Positions 53,050 through 62,245 are shown, counted from the first letter of the stretch. The stretch: 64,000 nt of DNA from DAIOEK01 sp963721445 (GCA_963721445.1 CAVRIZ010000005.1:1178001-1242000), one strand, 5' to 3'. The notes: generated by a model not told the origin, from the letters alone. A program made the numbers and translations.

Positions 53050-53841
53050 GTGACTAATAGCAATTCTGGTAGTTGGTTGGAGGTCGTGCTTATCAGAGCT
53101 CAAGATGCCGGCTGGTGTGTGCAGCCGTATTGCACTACATGCGGAAGCTTTGAGTTCAGACTTGCCTATTGGAGAGAGGCAGCACAGCAGGCGGGGATGG
53201 ACATCCAGATCAATCATGCTCATCATCCGCGGGATTTCTTCGCTGCTTTCACCACCGTTGAACGCGAGGTGATTGTCCGAACGCTCGTCGCCGGTCTTCG
53301 TCAATTGCCTCCGAGGTGGTGCCACTCCGATGCGTTCCAAACAATTATCATCGACCTGGATCCGCCATTTATTCGGCATGGTGTGCCGATAACTCTCGAT
53401 TCCGAGCTTCGTGCCACCCCTGCTGGCGAGGAGTTGACACGGATGCGCGCTCATACCTCAAGGCTCAGCGAAGAACGGGCACGGCGCGAAGCGTTTAACA
53501 GTCCGCAGGCAGTCGAAGAACGGAAGCGAGTCGATCGAGAGAAGAGGGCAACTGAGCACGCCCATCGTCTGTCCGAAATGGATAGAAGGAAAAATCAGCG
53601 CTTGGAATTGCTTATGGACCTTACCCGCTTGTCAATAGCCGAACGACTTACACGATTCGCAATTGACGAAACACTCAATCTCGACTGGGTATCTAATGAG
53701 CTGATAACTGCGGAAGAAAGTGACCTTAACGACTTGGAGATGGCGAAAGCAGTTGCCCTCGTAGCGCGAATAGGTCGGAGAAAGGGTGCATGGGGCCGTT
53801 TGCGGCGTTTGATCGAGCATCGGCTTACCACCGTGACATAG
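53050..53841 (+). CDS. Unrecognised protein with N-terminal Cys-rich motif and charged helices
   Basis: The 263-residue product starts at GTG (Shine-Dalgarno GAGGT). The N-terminus has CVQPYCTTCGSFEFRLAYW, three cysteines that could bind metal with a partner residue. The middle is a globular stretch (DFFAAFTTVEREVIVRTLVA, FQTIIIDLDPPFIRHGVP). Residues 145-190 are highly charged and helical (RLSEERARREAF, EERKRVDREKRATEHAHRLS). The C-terminus is basic (ARIGRRKGAWGRLRRLIEHR). I recognise no family. It stands alone between AT-rich flanks without operon partners, compatible with horizontal acquisition. Confidence 0.6.
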   Translation: MTNSNSGSWLEVVLIRAQDAGWCVQPYCTTCGSFEFRLAYWREAAQQAGMDIQINHAHHPRDFFAAFTTVEREVIVRTLVAGLRQLPPRWCHSDAFQTIIIDLDPPFIRHGVPITLDSELRATPAGEELTRMRAHTSRLSEERARREAFNSPQAVEERKRVDREKRATEHAHRLSEMDRRKNQRLELLMDLTRLSIAERLTRFAIDETLNLDWVSNELITAEESDLNDLEMAKAVALVARIGRRKGAWGRLRRLIEHRLTTVT

Positions 53842-54077
53842 TGATGGAAGTTGAAAGCATACCAGTTATTGTGAAGTGCGAATTTTTATATAGCTTCCTA
53901 CTAAAGGTACAAACGTCGTTGTTCCGCTACACTTCTTTATTTTATCTGAGCTTGATCTATACGTCTCCCTTACGTCATCCTACTGATCTTTTTCCTAACA
54001 CAGTTGGCATCCAACCAACCCATCACATCGGGACCAGGTATTCTAAATCAGCCAAATAATGATCCGAAAAAAGTGAT
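53842..54077. other. Gene-free AT-rich stretch
   Basis: No plausible coding frame, promoter pair or structured RNA was seen here apart from scattered short AT repeats. It separates the unrecognised gene from the thioredoxin operon terminator. Confidence 0.5.
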
Positions 54078-54080
54078 AAA

Positions 54081-54118
54081 AACACCTCTCCTGATTAGTC
54101 TCAGGGGAGGTGTTTTTT
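54081..54118. terminator. Terminator after trxA
   Basis: AACACCTCTCCTGA (54081-54094) pairs with TCAGGGGAGGTGTT (54101-54114), one wobble pair, with A/T runs on both sides, so it also works leftward for trxA. Confidence 0.8.
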
Positions 54119-54137
54119 GATAACCAGATTAATGCCC

Positions 54138-54483
54138 TCAGGCTACCGGAACCACCTGGGCGAGGAAATCTTCCACCACCCCCCGCAGTGCCGTTTCGGG
54201 CAACGCGCCGACCTGCTGCTTGACCACCTTGCCTCCTGAGACAAACAACATGGTCGGGTATTCCGCGAACACCATAATGCATTGCCCATTTGGGATGTTC
54301 GTCTGTATTTATTTTGGCGATTAACAACTTGCCGGTGTGTTCTTTTGCCAGTTTGTCCAGCGTCGGGGCAATCATCCTACAGGGACCGCACCAGGGCGCC
54401 CAGAAATCTACAATTACAGGGATGGGCGATTGTAAAACCACCTTTTCGAAGTTTTCATCCGTTACATGAATGGGTTCGTTCAT
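54138..54483 (-). CDS. trxA: Thioredoxin (one frameshift)
   Basis: ATG 54483 gives MNEPIHVTDENFEKVVLQSP, then the active site FWAPWCGPCRMIAP and the helix LDKLAKEHTGKLLIAKINTD. One extra base near 54255 diverts the frame after GVRGIP. Removing it restores the cis-Pro loop and the normal end (GIPTMLFVSGGKVVKQQVGA to VVEDFLAQVVPVA) with stop at 54138. As written the frame runs to 54043. It reduces protein disulfides using electrons from the adjacent trxB product. Usual family length (about 114 residues). Confidence 0.92.
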
Positions 54484-54512
54484 TTTCTCTATGTCTCCTA
54501 ACAATAAAATGA

Positions 54513-55538
54513 TTACTTGGACCAATCAGCCACAATTTGTTTGCGGCCGCGTAACACCTTTTCCACTGACATGGCAGCGACAGCGCCATCTGCTGCAGCA
54601 ACAACAGCCTGCTTAATATGCCCCTGTACTAAATCTCCCACCGCAAAGACACCGGGTATGGTAGTCTGGAATTCAGCATCAATCGGGATATAACCCGTCT
54701 CACTTAATTCCAATCTGTCCATCCAGATAGTCTGTGACTGGTTTTCCACCCTGCAGGTAGATGAATGCGCCCGTTACCGGTAGCATTCTTTCGGATTCAC
54801 CGCGTGAGGCAAACAAAATGCCTTCCACCTGCGTTATTCCCGAACACCTCACGAAGAGCAGCGCCCGGATAGACTTGTCACTTTGGGATTATCCTGTAAC
54901 TCTTCCACCATTTTTACGGGAGCTTTTAGCTCAGGTGTTGGTGATAGGAAATGGACCCGATCCACGAAACGTGTTAGAAAGAGAGCTTCCTCGATCGCTT
55001 CATCGCTGTTACCAACCACCGCTACTTCCTGCTCTCGAAAAAAAGCACCATCACAGGTGGCACAATAGGACACGCCTTTACCGAGTAACTCATCCTCACC
55101 CTTGACGCGCTTCCCTCGACCCATGGACCCGGTGGCAATGATGACCGCTCGTCCGGTGTAGGTGCCGCCATTGGCGAAAACAGATTTTTCTTCGGGTAAC
55201 AGATCCACGCCGATCACCTTGTCTGAGACAAAGGTTGCGCCGAAAGACTGCGCCTGCTGGCGCATGATATCCAGCAATTCCGCTCCGCTGATCTCTCCCA
55301 GGATACCAGGATAGTTGGCGATCTTATTCGTAATTCCAAGCGCCCCGGCAGTAAGCCCTTTATCGATCACCAGAGTCGATAATCCCGCCCGGCTGGCATA
55401 GATGGCTGCCGTTGCGCCGGCAGGGCCGCCGCCGATGATGACAACGTCATAGGTTGTGGGGTCTGAGTGGTCGTTGCCGTTTTCGCGATCAACCTGGAAA
55501 TCCATAAAGATACTCCGCATCTCGTCCTGTTCAGACAT
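54513..55538 (-). CDS. trxB: Thioredoxin reductase (several frameshifts)
   Basis: The N-terminal frame 55538-54849 has the FAD motif VVIIGGGPAGATAAIYASRA, the redox centre SYCATCDGAFF, and the start of the NADPH domain VAVVGNSDEAIEEALFLTRF. The C-terminal frame 54749-54513 has TTIPGVFAVGDLVQGHIKQA, the second FAD motif. Between 54849 and 54735 the coding switches frames at least twice; fragments such as EGILFASRGESERMLPVTGA and VTDYLDGQ are recoverable, so the gene is probably intact in the cell. It is followed by trxA after 29 nt, forming a two-gene operon. A GGAGACC tandem repeat lies upstream of the start. Confidence 0.85.
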
Positions 55539-55575
55539 TAGATGCGGAATAAATCGAATGGTTACAAAAAGGGAT

Positions 55576-55608
<33 letters not shown>

Positions 55609-55642
55609 AAATTATAAGCCGTTGTAGATGATGATTAGTACC

Positions 55643-56089
55643 TTAATCTGAGATGGCGGCGGAACCATTCATAGCCTTCTGAACAATCTCGACATTGGCC
55701 ATTTGCAGAAATTGGAGAGCATTTGGATCCATACGATAATCCACATCGTAGACCAGGCGGATAATCCCGGCATTTATCAGCGCTTTTGAGCAGTTGATGC
55801 AAGGGAAATGGGTGACGTAGCAAGTGCATCCGCGGGTGGAGACGCCATGTAGGGCAGCCTGGATGATGGCATTCGTCTCAGCATGGATGGTGCGCACACA
55901 ATGTCCGTCCACCATCAGGTGACCGTCTTCATCACAATGTGGTTGACCGGTTGGAGAGCCGTTGAACCCAGTAGTCAAAATGCGTTTCTCCAACACGAGG
56001 ACACATCCAACCATGGCGCGATCACAGGTGCTGCGTTCGGCTACGGCGGTGGCAATTTTCATGAAGTATGAATCCCATTCCGGGCGCAT
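55643..56089 (-). CDS. dCMP deaminase-like (ComEB family) zinc deaminase
   Basis: The 148-residue cytidine/deoxycytidylate deaminase starts MRPEWDSYFMKIATAVAERS. The zinc site is HAETNAI (His ligand and catalytic Glu) with FPCINCSKAL (two Cys ligands). CDEDGHLMVDGHCVRT is the additional Cys/His region typical for the dCMP deaminase/ComEB group. It would convert dCMP to dUMP for thymidylate synthesis. Shine-Dalgarno GGAGGT lies 9 nt before the ATG. Confidence 0.9.
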   Translation of the reverse strand: MRPEWDSYFMKIATAVAERSTCDRAMVGCVLVLEKRILTTGFNGSPTGQPHCDEDGHLMVDGHCVRTIHAETNAIIQAALHGVSTRGCTCYVTHFPCINCSKALINAGIIRLVYDVDYRMDPNALQFLQMANVEIVQKAMNGSAAISD

Positions 56090-56162
56090 GGTTTGGTACC
56101 TCCAGGGGAAGAATGATGCGTTAATTATACGGTTATTTCAAAACATTAAATAAACATGTATG

Positions 56163-56239
56163 TAGGGGAGGGTCTGAGACCCTCCCCTACAAAGACCCTC
56201 ACCTACAAAACCCGCCCCTACCAAAACCTTCCCCTATGA
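56163..56239. repeat. Palindrome plus degenerate 16-bp tandem repeats
   Basis: A 13-bp inverted repeat GTAGGGGAGGGTC-tga-GACCCTCCCCTAC (56163-56191) is followed by three further imperfect copies of its right arm with a period of 16-17 bp (core CCxxCCCCTAC-AAA) reaching the stop region of the DUF488 gene. Its function is unknown. The position, directly downstream of that leftward gene, would allow the palindrome to terminate it. Confidence 0.7.
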
Positions 56240-56671
56240 AGATACCAGGTGGGTTATCTGAAACGGATGCCTGGCTGTGATCTCATCGCAGATCAAGGAG
56301 CGATGACATCCAGCCGGGTCAGCTTCGAAACATAAAAGGCAAACCGTGTTGACCGATGCCGCTGAAATCAGTTCTTCAATAGCCTGAGATTTGGTTTGCA
56401 GATAGGGGACATATTTCTGGCTGAATATATCCCAATCCCTATCTTTCCGGTAGGCTTGCCTGATCTCTTTCGGACAGCCCAGATCCTTGAAATGAACATA
56501 CTGAATGCCATTCTGAACGCATTTCTCAGCCAGAGCAGCTTTGGAAAAACCCTTCTTCCGGGAAATGGGCAAGTCACGCACGTCAGCTAAGACGGCTATG
56601 CCATTTTCGTGAAGGATTTGGAAGTAATCATCGACCGTCAAACCTTCATATCCGAGGGTGTAGAGTTTCAT
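56234..56671 (-). CDS. DUF488 family protein
   Basis: The product is about 145 residues from ATG 56671 (MKLYTLGYEGLTVDDYFQIL) behind AGGAGG. DUF488 hallmarks are ADVRDLPISRKKGFSK, YVHFKDLGCPKEIR, and the C-terminal CLLCFEADPAGCHRSLICDE (Cys/His cluster). The biochemical role is unknown; members resemble sulfurtransferase or nucleotide-processing folds. Apparently monocistronic. Confidence 0.9.
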   Translation of the reverse strand: MKLYTLGYEGLTVDDYFQILHENGIAVLADVRDLPISRKKGFSKAALAEKCVQNGIQYVHFKDLGCPKEIRQAYRKDRDWDIFSQKYVPYLQTKSQAIEELISAASVNTVCLLCFEADPAGCHRSLICDEITARHPFQITHLVSS

Positions 56672-56734
56672 CCAACCTCCTATGAGCATATATTAATTTG
56701 GGATCATCCTATTATGCCATGTAACGCGATTGAT

Positions 56735-57520
56735 TTATCTATGTTGATCGGCTCGCTTCCACCAAAGATATGTACAGAACACACCGACCAGACCCGTAAC
56801 AATGACCAGAAGATAACTGGCAGGGATGAGGTCAGAGCCGCGTTTGGCTACATTCGCGAATAGGGCTGGAATGGACCAGGGATACAAGTAGCCCCAGCCG
56901 ATCAGCACAATGATATTCCCTGTCATCAGACCGATGATGGCAATTCCGATTGGCAGCAAATATCCTCTCCCAATGCTGGCGAAGAAAGCGACCGGCATTA
57001 CCACGATCACCACCAGGAGGGACGTCAACACGACTGTCAGGCTACCATCCAGAATAACCTGGGTGGTTCCAAGCGGCATACCGATGACTAATCCCAAGGC
57101 CATGCTGATCAAGTACGTTTCAAGCATCAATGCCAATGACCAGACCACCACCACTATAAATTTGGCTAGCACAATGGTTCCACGGGATACTGGTATAGCC
57201 ATCAGGTCTTTCATCGTGCCATCCACAAACTCACGACCGAACACCCAGCTTCCCACCAGGCTGAACAGGATGATCCCTCCGATGGCAATTGCCTGGGCAA
57301 GCATGCTTAAAAATGTTGGCCAATCGGCTGTACCGCCCATTAGGTTGGCTTTGGCTGTCAGAATCCCAGCACTGCGGGCGAATTCGGGATTCTTGTAAAT
57401 GAGCATCAAAAAGGAGATCGCCAATGGGACGATCAGAAAACCGAGCGCGGTAGCCAGTGGCATCACCGAACGGGTAGCTTTACGAATTTCGATCCAGATC
57501 ATATCAGAGAGATGATTCAT
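56735..57520 (-). CDS. ABC-2 type transporter permease
   Basis: The 261-residue membrane protein has six hydrophobic segments (ATALGFLIVPLAISFLMLIY; AIAIGGIILFSLVGSWVF; FIVVVVWSLALMLETYLIS; LTVVLTSLLVVIVVMPVAFF; GIAIIGLMTGNIIVLIGW; LLVIVTGLVGVFCTYLWW). The motif GREFVDGTMKDLMAIPVSRG is typical of ABC-2 permeases. It pairs with the ATPase 79 nt upstream and the TetR gene before that, forming a drug/lipid-type efflux or bacitracin-type exporter operon. Confidence 0.88.
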   Translation of the reverse strand: MNHLSDMIWIEIRKATRSVMPLATALGFLIVPLAISFLMLIYKNPEFARSAGILTAKANLMGGTADWPTFLSMLAQAIAIGGIILFSLVGSWVFGREFVDGTMKDLMAIPVSRGTIVLAKFIVVVVWSLALMLETYLISMALGLVIGMPLGTTQVILDGSLTVVLTSLLVVIVVMPVAFFASIGRGYLLPIGIAIIGLMTGNIIVLIGWGYLYPWSIPALFANVAKRGSDLIPASYLLVIVTGLVGVFCTYLWWKRADQHR

Positions 57521-57599
57521 AGTTTTTTCCAGTTATTTAACGAGAGTAAATTGATTTATCGTTCACAATTTTCGAGTCTCAGGTTTTAGTTTCTGATTA

Positions 57600-58533
57600 C
57601 TAATTCCGGTTTTTCATCTCATTTTCCACGCCTACGATACGGAGGAAGTAGCGTTCCAGATCTTCTTCTTCCACAACCAAATGGGTGGGCGGAGTACCGG
57701 TTTGAACCAGCAAGGTTGCAATCAGATCGGGATGATCGATTGCTTCGGGATTGGTCACACAGATCGTTCCGTCCGGATCTACCTCCGTTCGATGCCCTGC
57801 ATCGATCAGGGTTCGGTTGGTTGATTCGGTGTCACGGGATTGAATGATGAGCTTGCGCAACCGATCCTTCCCCAATTCTTGAACACTCATTTCTTTGATC
57901 AATCGTCCCTGGTGGATAATTCCGATACGTTGTGCCAGGCGAGAAACTTCACCCATTATATGGCTGGACATAAAGACGGTTACGCCTTGTTCTCGGGTAA
58001 GATCCAAAAGCAGTCCGCGGATCTCGACCACCCCGGCCGGGTCCAACCCATTAGCTGGTTCATCCAACAGAAGCAGGGATGGATTGTGGAGAAGTGCTTT
58101 CGCAAGTCCCAGTCGTTGGACATTGCCCAACGATAGCGTTCCAGATCGACGATCCGCGTATTCTGACAACTTAAGCTGTTCGATAACTCGCGCTATTGCG
58201 TTTTCGGGAGTTCCGGGATGAAGGCGGCGGGCGACCTCCAGATTTTCCCGCACCGTCAGCTCAGGGTAGGCGTGGGGAGTTCTCAACGAGGTATCCGACC
58301 GACGCCCAGGGCTCTCGCTGACCAAGCTGGATAGGTGAACCGAGTACTGTAATGGAGCCGGCAGTGGGTTTTATCATTCCCAGCAGCATCCGAATGGTGG
58401 TCGTCTTGCCTGCACCGTTCAACCCGAGGAAGGCGTAGATCTCACCGGGTGCGACCCTTAAATTCAGGTTATCTACGGCAATCACCTTGCCGTATTCTTT
58501 TGTCAATTGTTCAGTCTCGATAATCCATTTCAT
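57600..58533 (-). CDS. ABC transporter ATP-binding protein (one frameshift)
   Basis: Frames 58533-58261 and 58325-57600 form one ATPase of about 310 residues. Walker A is GLNGAGKTTTIRMLLG, the signature is LSLGNVQRLGLAKALL, Walker B is LLLLDEPANGLDP, and the switch region is FMSSHIMGEV. The C-terminal extension (about 220-310) is the accessory domain seen in ABC-2 drug/bacitracin-type ATPases. The join after VGYLVE is broken by one extra base near 58279-58284; corrected it reads ETPHAYPELTVRENL. It energises the adjacent permease. Confidence 0.9.
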
Positions 58534-58555
58534 GATTTCATCCCTTGTTTTGACC

Positions 58556-59176
58556 CTATACTATATGTTGCAGGGTAATCTCACCCAGGCAAAAAGCGGT
58601 CACCAGGTCTATGAGTGTGTCGATGGGACGATCCATCTGACCGGGTCCAAAATCCTCCTCGTGCAAGACGGTGAGAAAAATGATATACATTAAGCCGTTT
58701 ATCTCATCGGCTTTCACCTGAAATGGGATACCGGCACGTTTGCCGCGGTCGATCAGCTCATCGAGGAAATTGTGATCGGCTTGCATATGTACCTGCAGTT
58801 TTTCCAAAGGGATTCTGCGGGAGAGCACTTCGTATTCGGCACGGGTAAACTGCTGCAGGAGAGGAATCGTTTTCCAAAGGGTAAAGGCTTTCTTAAAAAC
58901 TGAAGACAACCTCGCCCTGGGAGTACCACCTGGCTGAACAATTTCTTTGAGGATCTGCTGTCGAAAACGGGTCTCAGCATTCTCAATAACGTCCATAAAG
59001 AGCAATTCTTTGGATTCATAGAATAGATAAAACGCGCCTTTCGATATACCCGCCGCCTTTGCCAGTTCCTCTACATTGGTTTTCTTAAGACCGAATGTAG
59101 AGAACTGTTGGTAGCCTTGTTCAATTAGGTGTTGCCTGATCATTGATTTTTCCTGGTCTGAAAATCCTCTTGGCAT
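58556..59176 (-). CDS. TetR-family repressor
   Basis: The 206-residue protein has an N-terminal TetR HTH (residues 8-55; QGYQQFSTFGLKKTNVEELA, AGISKGAFYLFYESKELLF) and an all-helical ligand-binding domain. It is the first gene of the operon with the ABC ATPase and permease (22-nt gap), so it most likely represses the exporter and itself. Shine-Dalgarno AGGAG lies upstream of the ATG. Confidence 0.92.
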   Translation of the reverse strand: MPRGFSDQEKSMIRQHLIEQGYQQFSTFGLKKTNVEELAKAAGISKGAFYLFYESKELLFMDVIENAETRFRQQILKEIVQPGGTPRARLSSVFKKAFTLWKTIPLLQQFTRAEYEVLSRRIPLEKLQVHMQADHNFLDELIDRGKRAGIPFQVKADEINGLMYIIFLTVLHEEDFGPGQMDRPIDTLIDLVTAFCLGEITLQHIV

Positions 59177-59190
59177 GGTTACTCCTAGTG

Positions 59191-59240
59191 TATGACCATA
59201 ATTCTTATTTAGTCATATAGTATTATACCATTATTTAGTC
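59191..59240 (-). promoter_or_regulatory. Putative TetR operator region
   Basis: TATGAC (59191-59196) and GTCATA (59212-59217) are inverted around an AT-rich core, and TTATTTAGTC occurs twice (59205-59214 and 59231-59240), 26 bp apart. The region lies directly upstream of the TetR gene. The rest of the gap to the next gene holds only the terminator at 59365-59397. Confidence 0.45.
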
Positions 59241-59364
59241 CAAATCTTGGTTTTCTTCACATTCCCTCATGCCGGGTGTTTTCCAGCAATTAATGGGTAT
59301 ATTGGTCATACACAACACAGATGATCAAGAGGGTTTTTCAACTTCGAATGGGATATGGCAAAAA

Positions 59365-59397
59365 AAATAAGAGCACCCAACGGATGCCCTTATTTTC
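59365..59397 (-). terminator. Terminator after the XRE/membrane-protein operon
   Basis: On the minus strand AATAAGGGCATCC-gtt-GGGTGCTCTTATT (two internal mismatches) is followed by a run of seven T. Confidence 0.75.
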
Positions 59398-59418
59398 GGT
59401 TTGCTTCTGGTTCGTTGA

Positions 59419-59880
59419 TCAATACTGTTTCGCGTATCTGGCTGTGCGCAGGATGTATATCGCAATCGGCATCAGGGTCATTAAGATCATATAGTACCAG
59501 AACGGATCCGGCTGGGGCAGGTCACGGCTAATGCCCGAGTACAGTATCATTCCGATTGAGGAGGTAGGAATGGATAATACGAATGCATCGTACCCCGCTC
59601 GTGAGCGGATCAGTAATTGCCGTTCATCTGTCTCTTCGATCATTGCACGTTTCACTGAGCCGGCGTTTCGGCGGGCAACTGCATAGCGGATCAAGATCGC
59701 CAACGCCCAGCCCAACACCAGGATGCCGAATGCGATCGCAAGCCGTGGCAGGTAAAACGTTTTCATTCCAATGATCGGTGGAACGATTCCCGCCAGGAAT
59801 AGGATGATTGCCAATGCGAGCATTAACCAACCCTTTCCCATTTCTTTCTGAAACACTTTGTTCCTATTCTTTTCTTCCAT
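59419..59880 (-). CDS. Small membrane protein paired with XRE regulator (DUF2178-like)
   Basis: The product is about 153 residues from ATG 59880 (MEEKNRNKVFQKEMGKGW). It has four hydrophobic helices in two pairs, separated by a cytoplasmic loop with EETDERQLLIRSRAG, the acidic DER motif typical of DUF2178-like proteins. The function is unknown. It follows the XRE gene immediately; such pairs are common and the membrane protein may modulate or be controlled by the regulator. ATG 59880 has GAAGGA suitably placed; ATG 59895, overlapping the XRE stop, is also possible. Confidence 0.7.
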   Translation of the reverse strand: MEEKNRNKVFQKEMGKGWLMLALAIILFLAGIVPPIIGMKTFYLPRLAIAFGILVLGWALAILIRYAVARRNAGSVKRAMIEETDERQLLIRSRAGYDAFVLSIPTSSIGMILYSGISRDLPQPDPFWYYMILMTLMPIAIYILRTARYAKQY

Positions 59881-59884
59881 TTTC

Positions 59885-60082
59885 TTATCCTTCATCAAAA
59901 ATAAATACATCTTCAATGGATGTGTCAAACAAACGGGCCAGCTTAAAGGCCAACAATATGGACGGGTTATACCGCCCTCCCTCTAACGAGATAATGGTCT
60001 GGCGGGACACATCCACCCGATCCGCCATTTCCTGTTGAGTCCATCCCCGACTGGTACGAAGTTCTTCCAGACGATTTTCCAT
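59885..60082 (-). CDS. XRE-family (Cro/CI-type) regulator, YozG-like
   Basis: The 65-residue HTH protein (MENRLEELRTSRGWTQQEMA, DVSRQTIISLEGGRYNPSIL, ending DTSIEDVFIFDEG) is of the minimal stand-alone kind. ATG 60082 follows GGAGGTG; the upstream extension to 60142 covers promoter and operator and is rejected. It most likely represses its own operon through the palindrome at 60095-60112. Confidence 0.92.
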   Translation of the reverse strand: MENRLEELRTSRGWTQQEMADRVDVSRQTIISLEGGRYNPSILLAFKLARLFDTSIEDVFIFDEG

Positions 60083-60094
60083 TGCACCTCCATT

Positions 60095-60142
60095 TGTAAA
60101 GTACACTTTACATAGTATAAAACAACCCCAAACAAATGTCAA
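60095..60142 (-). promoter_or_regulatory. Promoter and operator of the XRE operon
   Basis: Minus strand TTGACA (60142-60137), 17-bp spacer, TATACT (60119-60114). An 18-bp inverted repeat TGTAAAGT-xx-ACTTTACA (60095-60112) covers the start site, and a further TTTACAT half-site lies at about 60149-60155. Confidence 0.8.
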
Positions 60143-60360
60143 GGGCGCTTTACATATTGGTTTTGCTTATTGGCAGTGTATATGAAGATGACATTGAATT
60201 AGTATCCGGAAGGTAATACAAGTATTAATAAATCAGAAAACGGCAGGTGTCTGGGAAACACACTACCGTACTGGGATCCAACCTATCAAAATTTATGATC
60301 GGTCTGTGTTAGAAGGCGACCGCTTGCAATTACATCTTAATCAAAAGCCTGGGGAATAGA
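60143..60360. other. Intergenic stretch without clear features
   Basis: No coding frame or convincing stem-terminator was seen between the XRE promoter and the 3' end of the acyltransferase gene. Confidence 0.4.
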
Positions 60361-61059
60361 TCATCGGGTGCTGTATTCCCCGTTCACGGTCCCCATCGTT
60401 TTATCCCGGCGCTGCCTACTCTCCCGAGCCAGTTGGACGATCTGACTCATCACATAATCAGCCACCGTTCGAACCAGAAAGCGGTCTTCCGTGTCGCCAT
60501 TAAAATGAATGGGCGCGCCGACTGTCATATGATACGGACCGCGTAAATACCACCGTCCATATTCCTCTTTTCCACGGACGATACTTCGAATGGAATGAAT
60601 CCGTTCGCGCTCAAGATGAATCCCAACCGGCACCACTGGCGCTCCAGATGCTAATGCGAGACGGGCAACCCCTGTCCTGGAGCGAAGAAATCCACCATCT
60701 TCCGGGCTGAGATCACCTTCAGGGAAGATCATAACCGTCTTACCCTCTTTCAGGTATTCCAACGCTTTATCAATCGCAGCCTGACCTTGCCCTGCCTTTA
60801 CGGAGATATGACCAGACCGTCTCAAATATTCACCCAAGATAGGTACCTGGAAAAGAAGATCATTAATTAATATAAATGATTGGAATTTCACCATCGCCGC
60901 GACAAAGAATGGGTCGGTTGTGCTTGGGTGATTCGCTGCGATGATCTTGGGACCAACGGGGAGTTCGCGATGCTTCTGGATATCCATATTGAGCATGGTG
61001 CCAGCATAGGTCCCTACAATGGGGCGAGAGAACCAATAAAGAGCTTTATCTGAAAACAT
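60361..61059 (-). CDS. 1-acyl-sn-glycerol-3-phosphate acyltransferase family protein (PlsC-like)
   Basis: The product is about 232 residues from ATG 61059 (MFSDKALYWFSRPIVGTYAG). Catalytic NHPSTTDPF (HxxxxD-type motif) is at about residue 45, FPEGDLS is the glycerol-phosphate-binding motif, and APVVPVGIHLER is block IV. It should acylate lysophosphatidate or a similar acceptor at the membrane. Frames extending to 61143 exist but lack a ribosome site; AAAGGCAGG precedes 61059. Confidence 0.88.
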   Translation of the reverse strand: MFSDKALYWFSRPIVGTYAGTMLNMDIQKHRELPVGPKIIAANHPSTTDPFFVAAMVKFQSFILINDLLFQVPILGEYLRRSGHISVKAGQGQAAIDKALEYLKEGKTVMIFPEGDLSPEDGGFLRSRTGVARLALASGAPVVPVGIHLERERIHSIRSIVRGKEEYGRWYLRGPYHMTVGAPIHFNGDTEDRFLVRTVADYVMSQIVQLARESRQRRDKTMGTVNGEYSTR

Positions 61060-61309
61060 GAACTGCCTGCCTTTAATGGGGCACAAGAATTTTTGTGTCA
61101 AATAAGATAGGTGGATGATACGGTCGAAACGAAATGCCGTCATCCACCCCTAGTTAGAACTTCCGCTATATCTGTATACATGCACGGGTCATACCAGATT
61201 GGGAGACCAATGGTCTTGTTTGGTATTGAATCAAACCCCCTGTTATGGATACAGGTACGAAATCCAGTGTTAATTTTGGATAAATTATTGATTATGGGGA
61301 AAGATGTGC

Positions 61310-61975
61310 TCAGGATTGGTGGCGATAATCATCCAGGTAGGGTGAGAGGATGGCCTTCCAGATGGTATAGCCACTCGCCAGTAGATGCAATCTGTCGTTG
61401 GTTATTTTTGGATTCAAGCCGCCATCCCTGCCAGTAAAATGTGGAAACAAATCAATGTAGGTATATTGGAATACTTCAGCCAACGAATGCAATTGCCGAT
61501 TCAAACGCTGGATACGCTTTGAGTAGAACGGACCACGTGGCAAAAGAGATTGGACATAAACCTTTGTTTCAGGCGACTCCCGCTGACAGGTTTGAAGAAT
61601 ATGACGGTAGTCTGCCACAATATCACTGTCTGGCCGGTATTCGTACCACGGTAAATCATTGGTTCCAATGAGCAGAAAGATGGCAGCCGGCTTGCCAGCC
61701 AGGATCTCCGGTAGTCGCTTCAATACACCAGCGGTAGTATCGCCGTTTATACCCCTGTTTTTTATCGTAATGTTGGGAAATAGTTCTCGCCACTGGCACC
61801 CATCAGTTAGACTGTCCCCTAGAAACACCACATCTCCCGGCAGTACTGGGTGGGCGCGAAAGAAATCGGATCTTTGTTCATAATGCTGGCGCATTATTCG
61901 TTCCGCCGCCAAACGGGTAATGCTGAGCAAAATAAAAGTGGCAATAAACATGGCGGTCAGTAAACTTTCAAGCAT
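61310..61975 (-). CDS. Membrane-anchored SGNH/GDSL hydrolase
   Basis: The 221-residue product has an N-terminal membrane anchor or signal (LLTAMFIATFILLSITRLA) and an SGNH esterase domain with all four blocks: FLGDSLTDG (Ser), NRGINGDTT (Gly), LLIGTNDLPW (Asn) and NDRLHLLASGY (Asp/His). It resembles bacterial GDSL acetylhydrolases that trim acetylated sugars or lipids. A strong Shine-Dalgarno (AGGGAGG) and a TATAAT box upstream support expression from its own promoter. Confidence 0.9.
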   Translation of the reverse strand: MLESLLTAMFIATFILLSITRLAAERIMRQHYEQRSDFFRAHPVLPGDVVFLGDSLTDGCQWRELFPNITIKNRGINGDTTAGVLKRLPEILAGKPAAIFLLIGTNDLPWYEYRPDSDIVADYRHILQTCQRESPETKVYVQSLLPRGPFYSKRIQRLNRQLHSLAEVFQYTYIDLFPHFTGRDGGLNPKITNDRLHLLASGYTIWKAILSPYLDDYRHQS

Positions 61976-62245
61976 TTTTCCCTCTTCCTCCCTTGATTAT
62001 ACACAAGACGTTCTGATAAGACTTGACCTAACTTTGGTGAACAATAGACAAAGAAAATAATAAATCCCGATCTGATTCTACCGGTCATTCCCACTCTCAA
62101 ACTAAAGCAAGTATGCCATCAACCTCGCCGCTCACCTGGCTAGATCAAGTTAAAATAGGCTACAATCTTTTTGTAGAGTATCGTCATCAGCGGGTTAATT
62201 TTAGTGCTGTAATAAAGGTTGCCAGGATTATAGGAAGGAATCCCT

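Noticed and set aside
56163..56239. CRISPR array
   Set aside because: The repeats are imperfect, 16-17 bp long and directly adjoining, with no spacers and no cas genes in the window.
59419..60082. Toxin-antitoxin pair (XRE plus small membrane protein)
   Set aside because: The membrane protein is a four-helix protein with a DER loop as in DUF2178-like families, not a known small toxin; the pair fits a regulator/membrane-protein module better.
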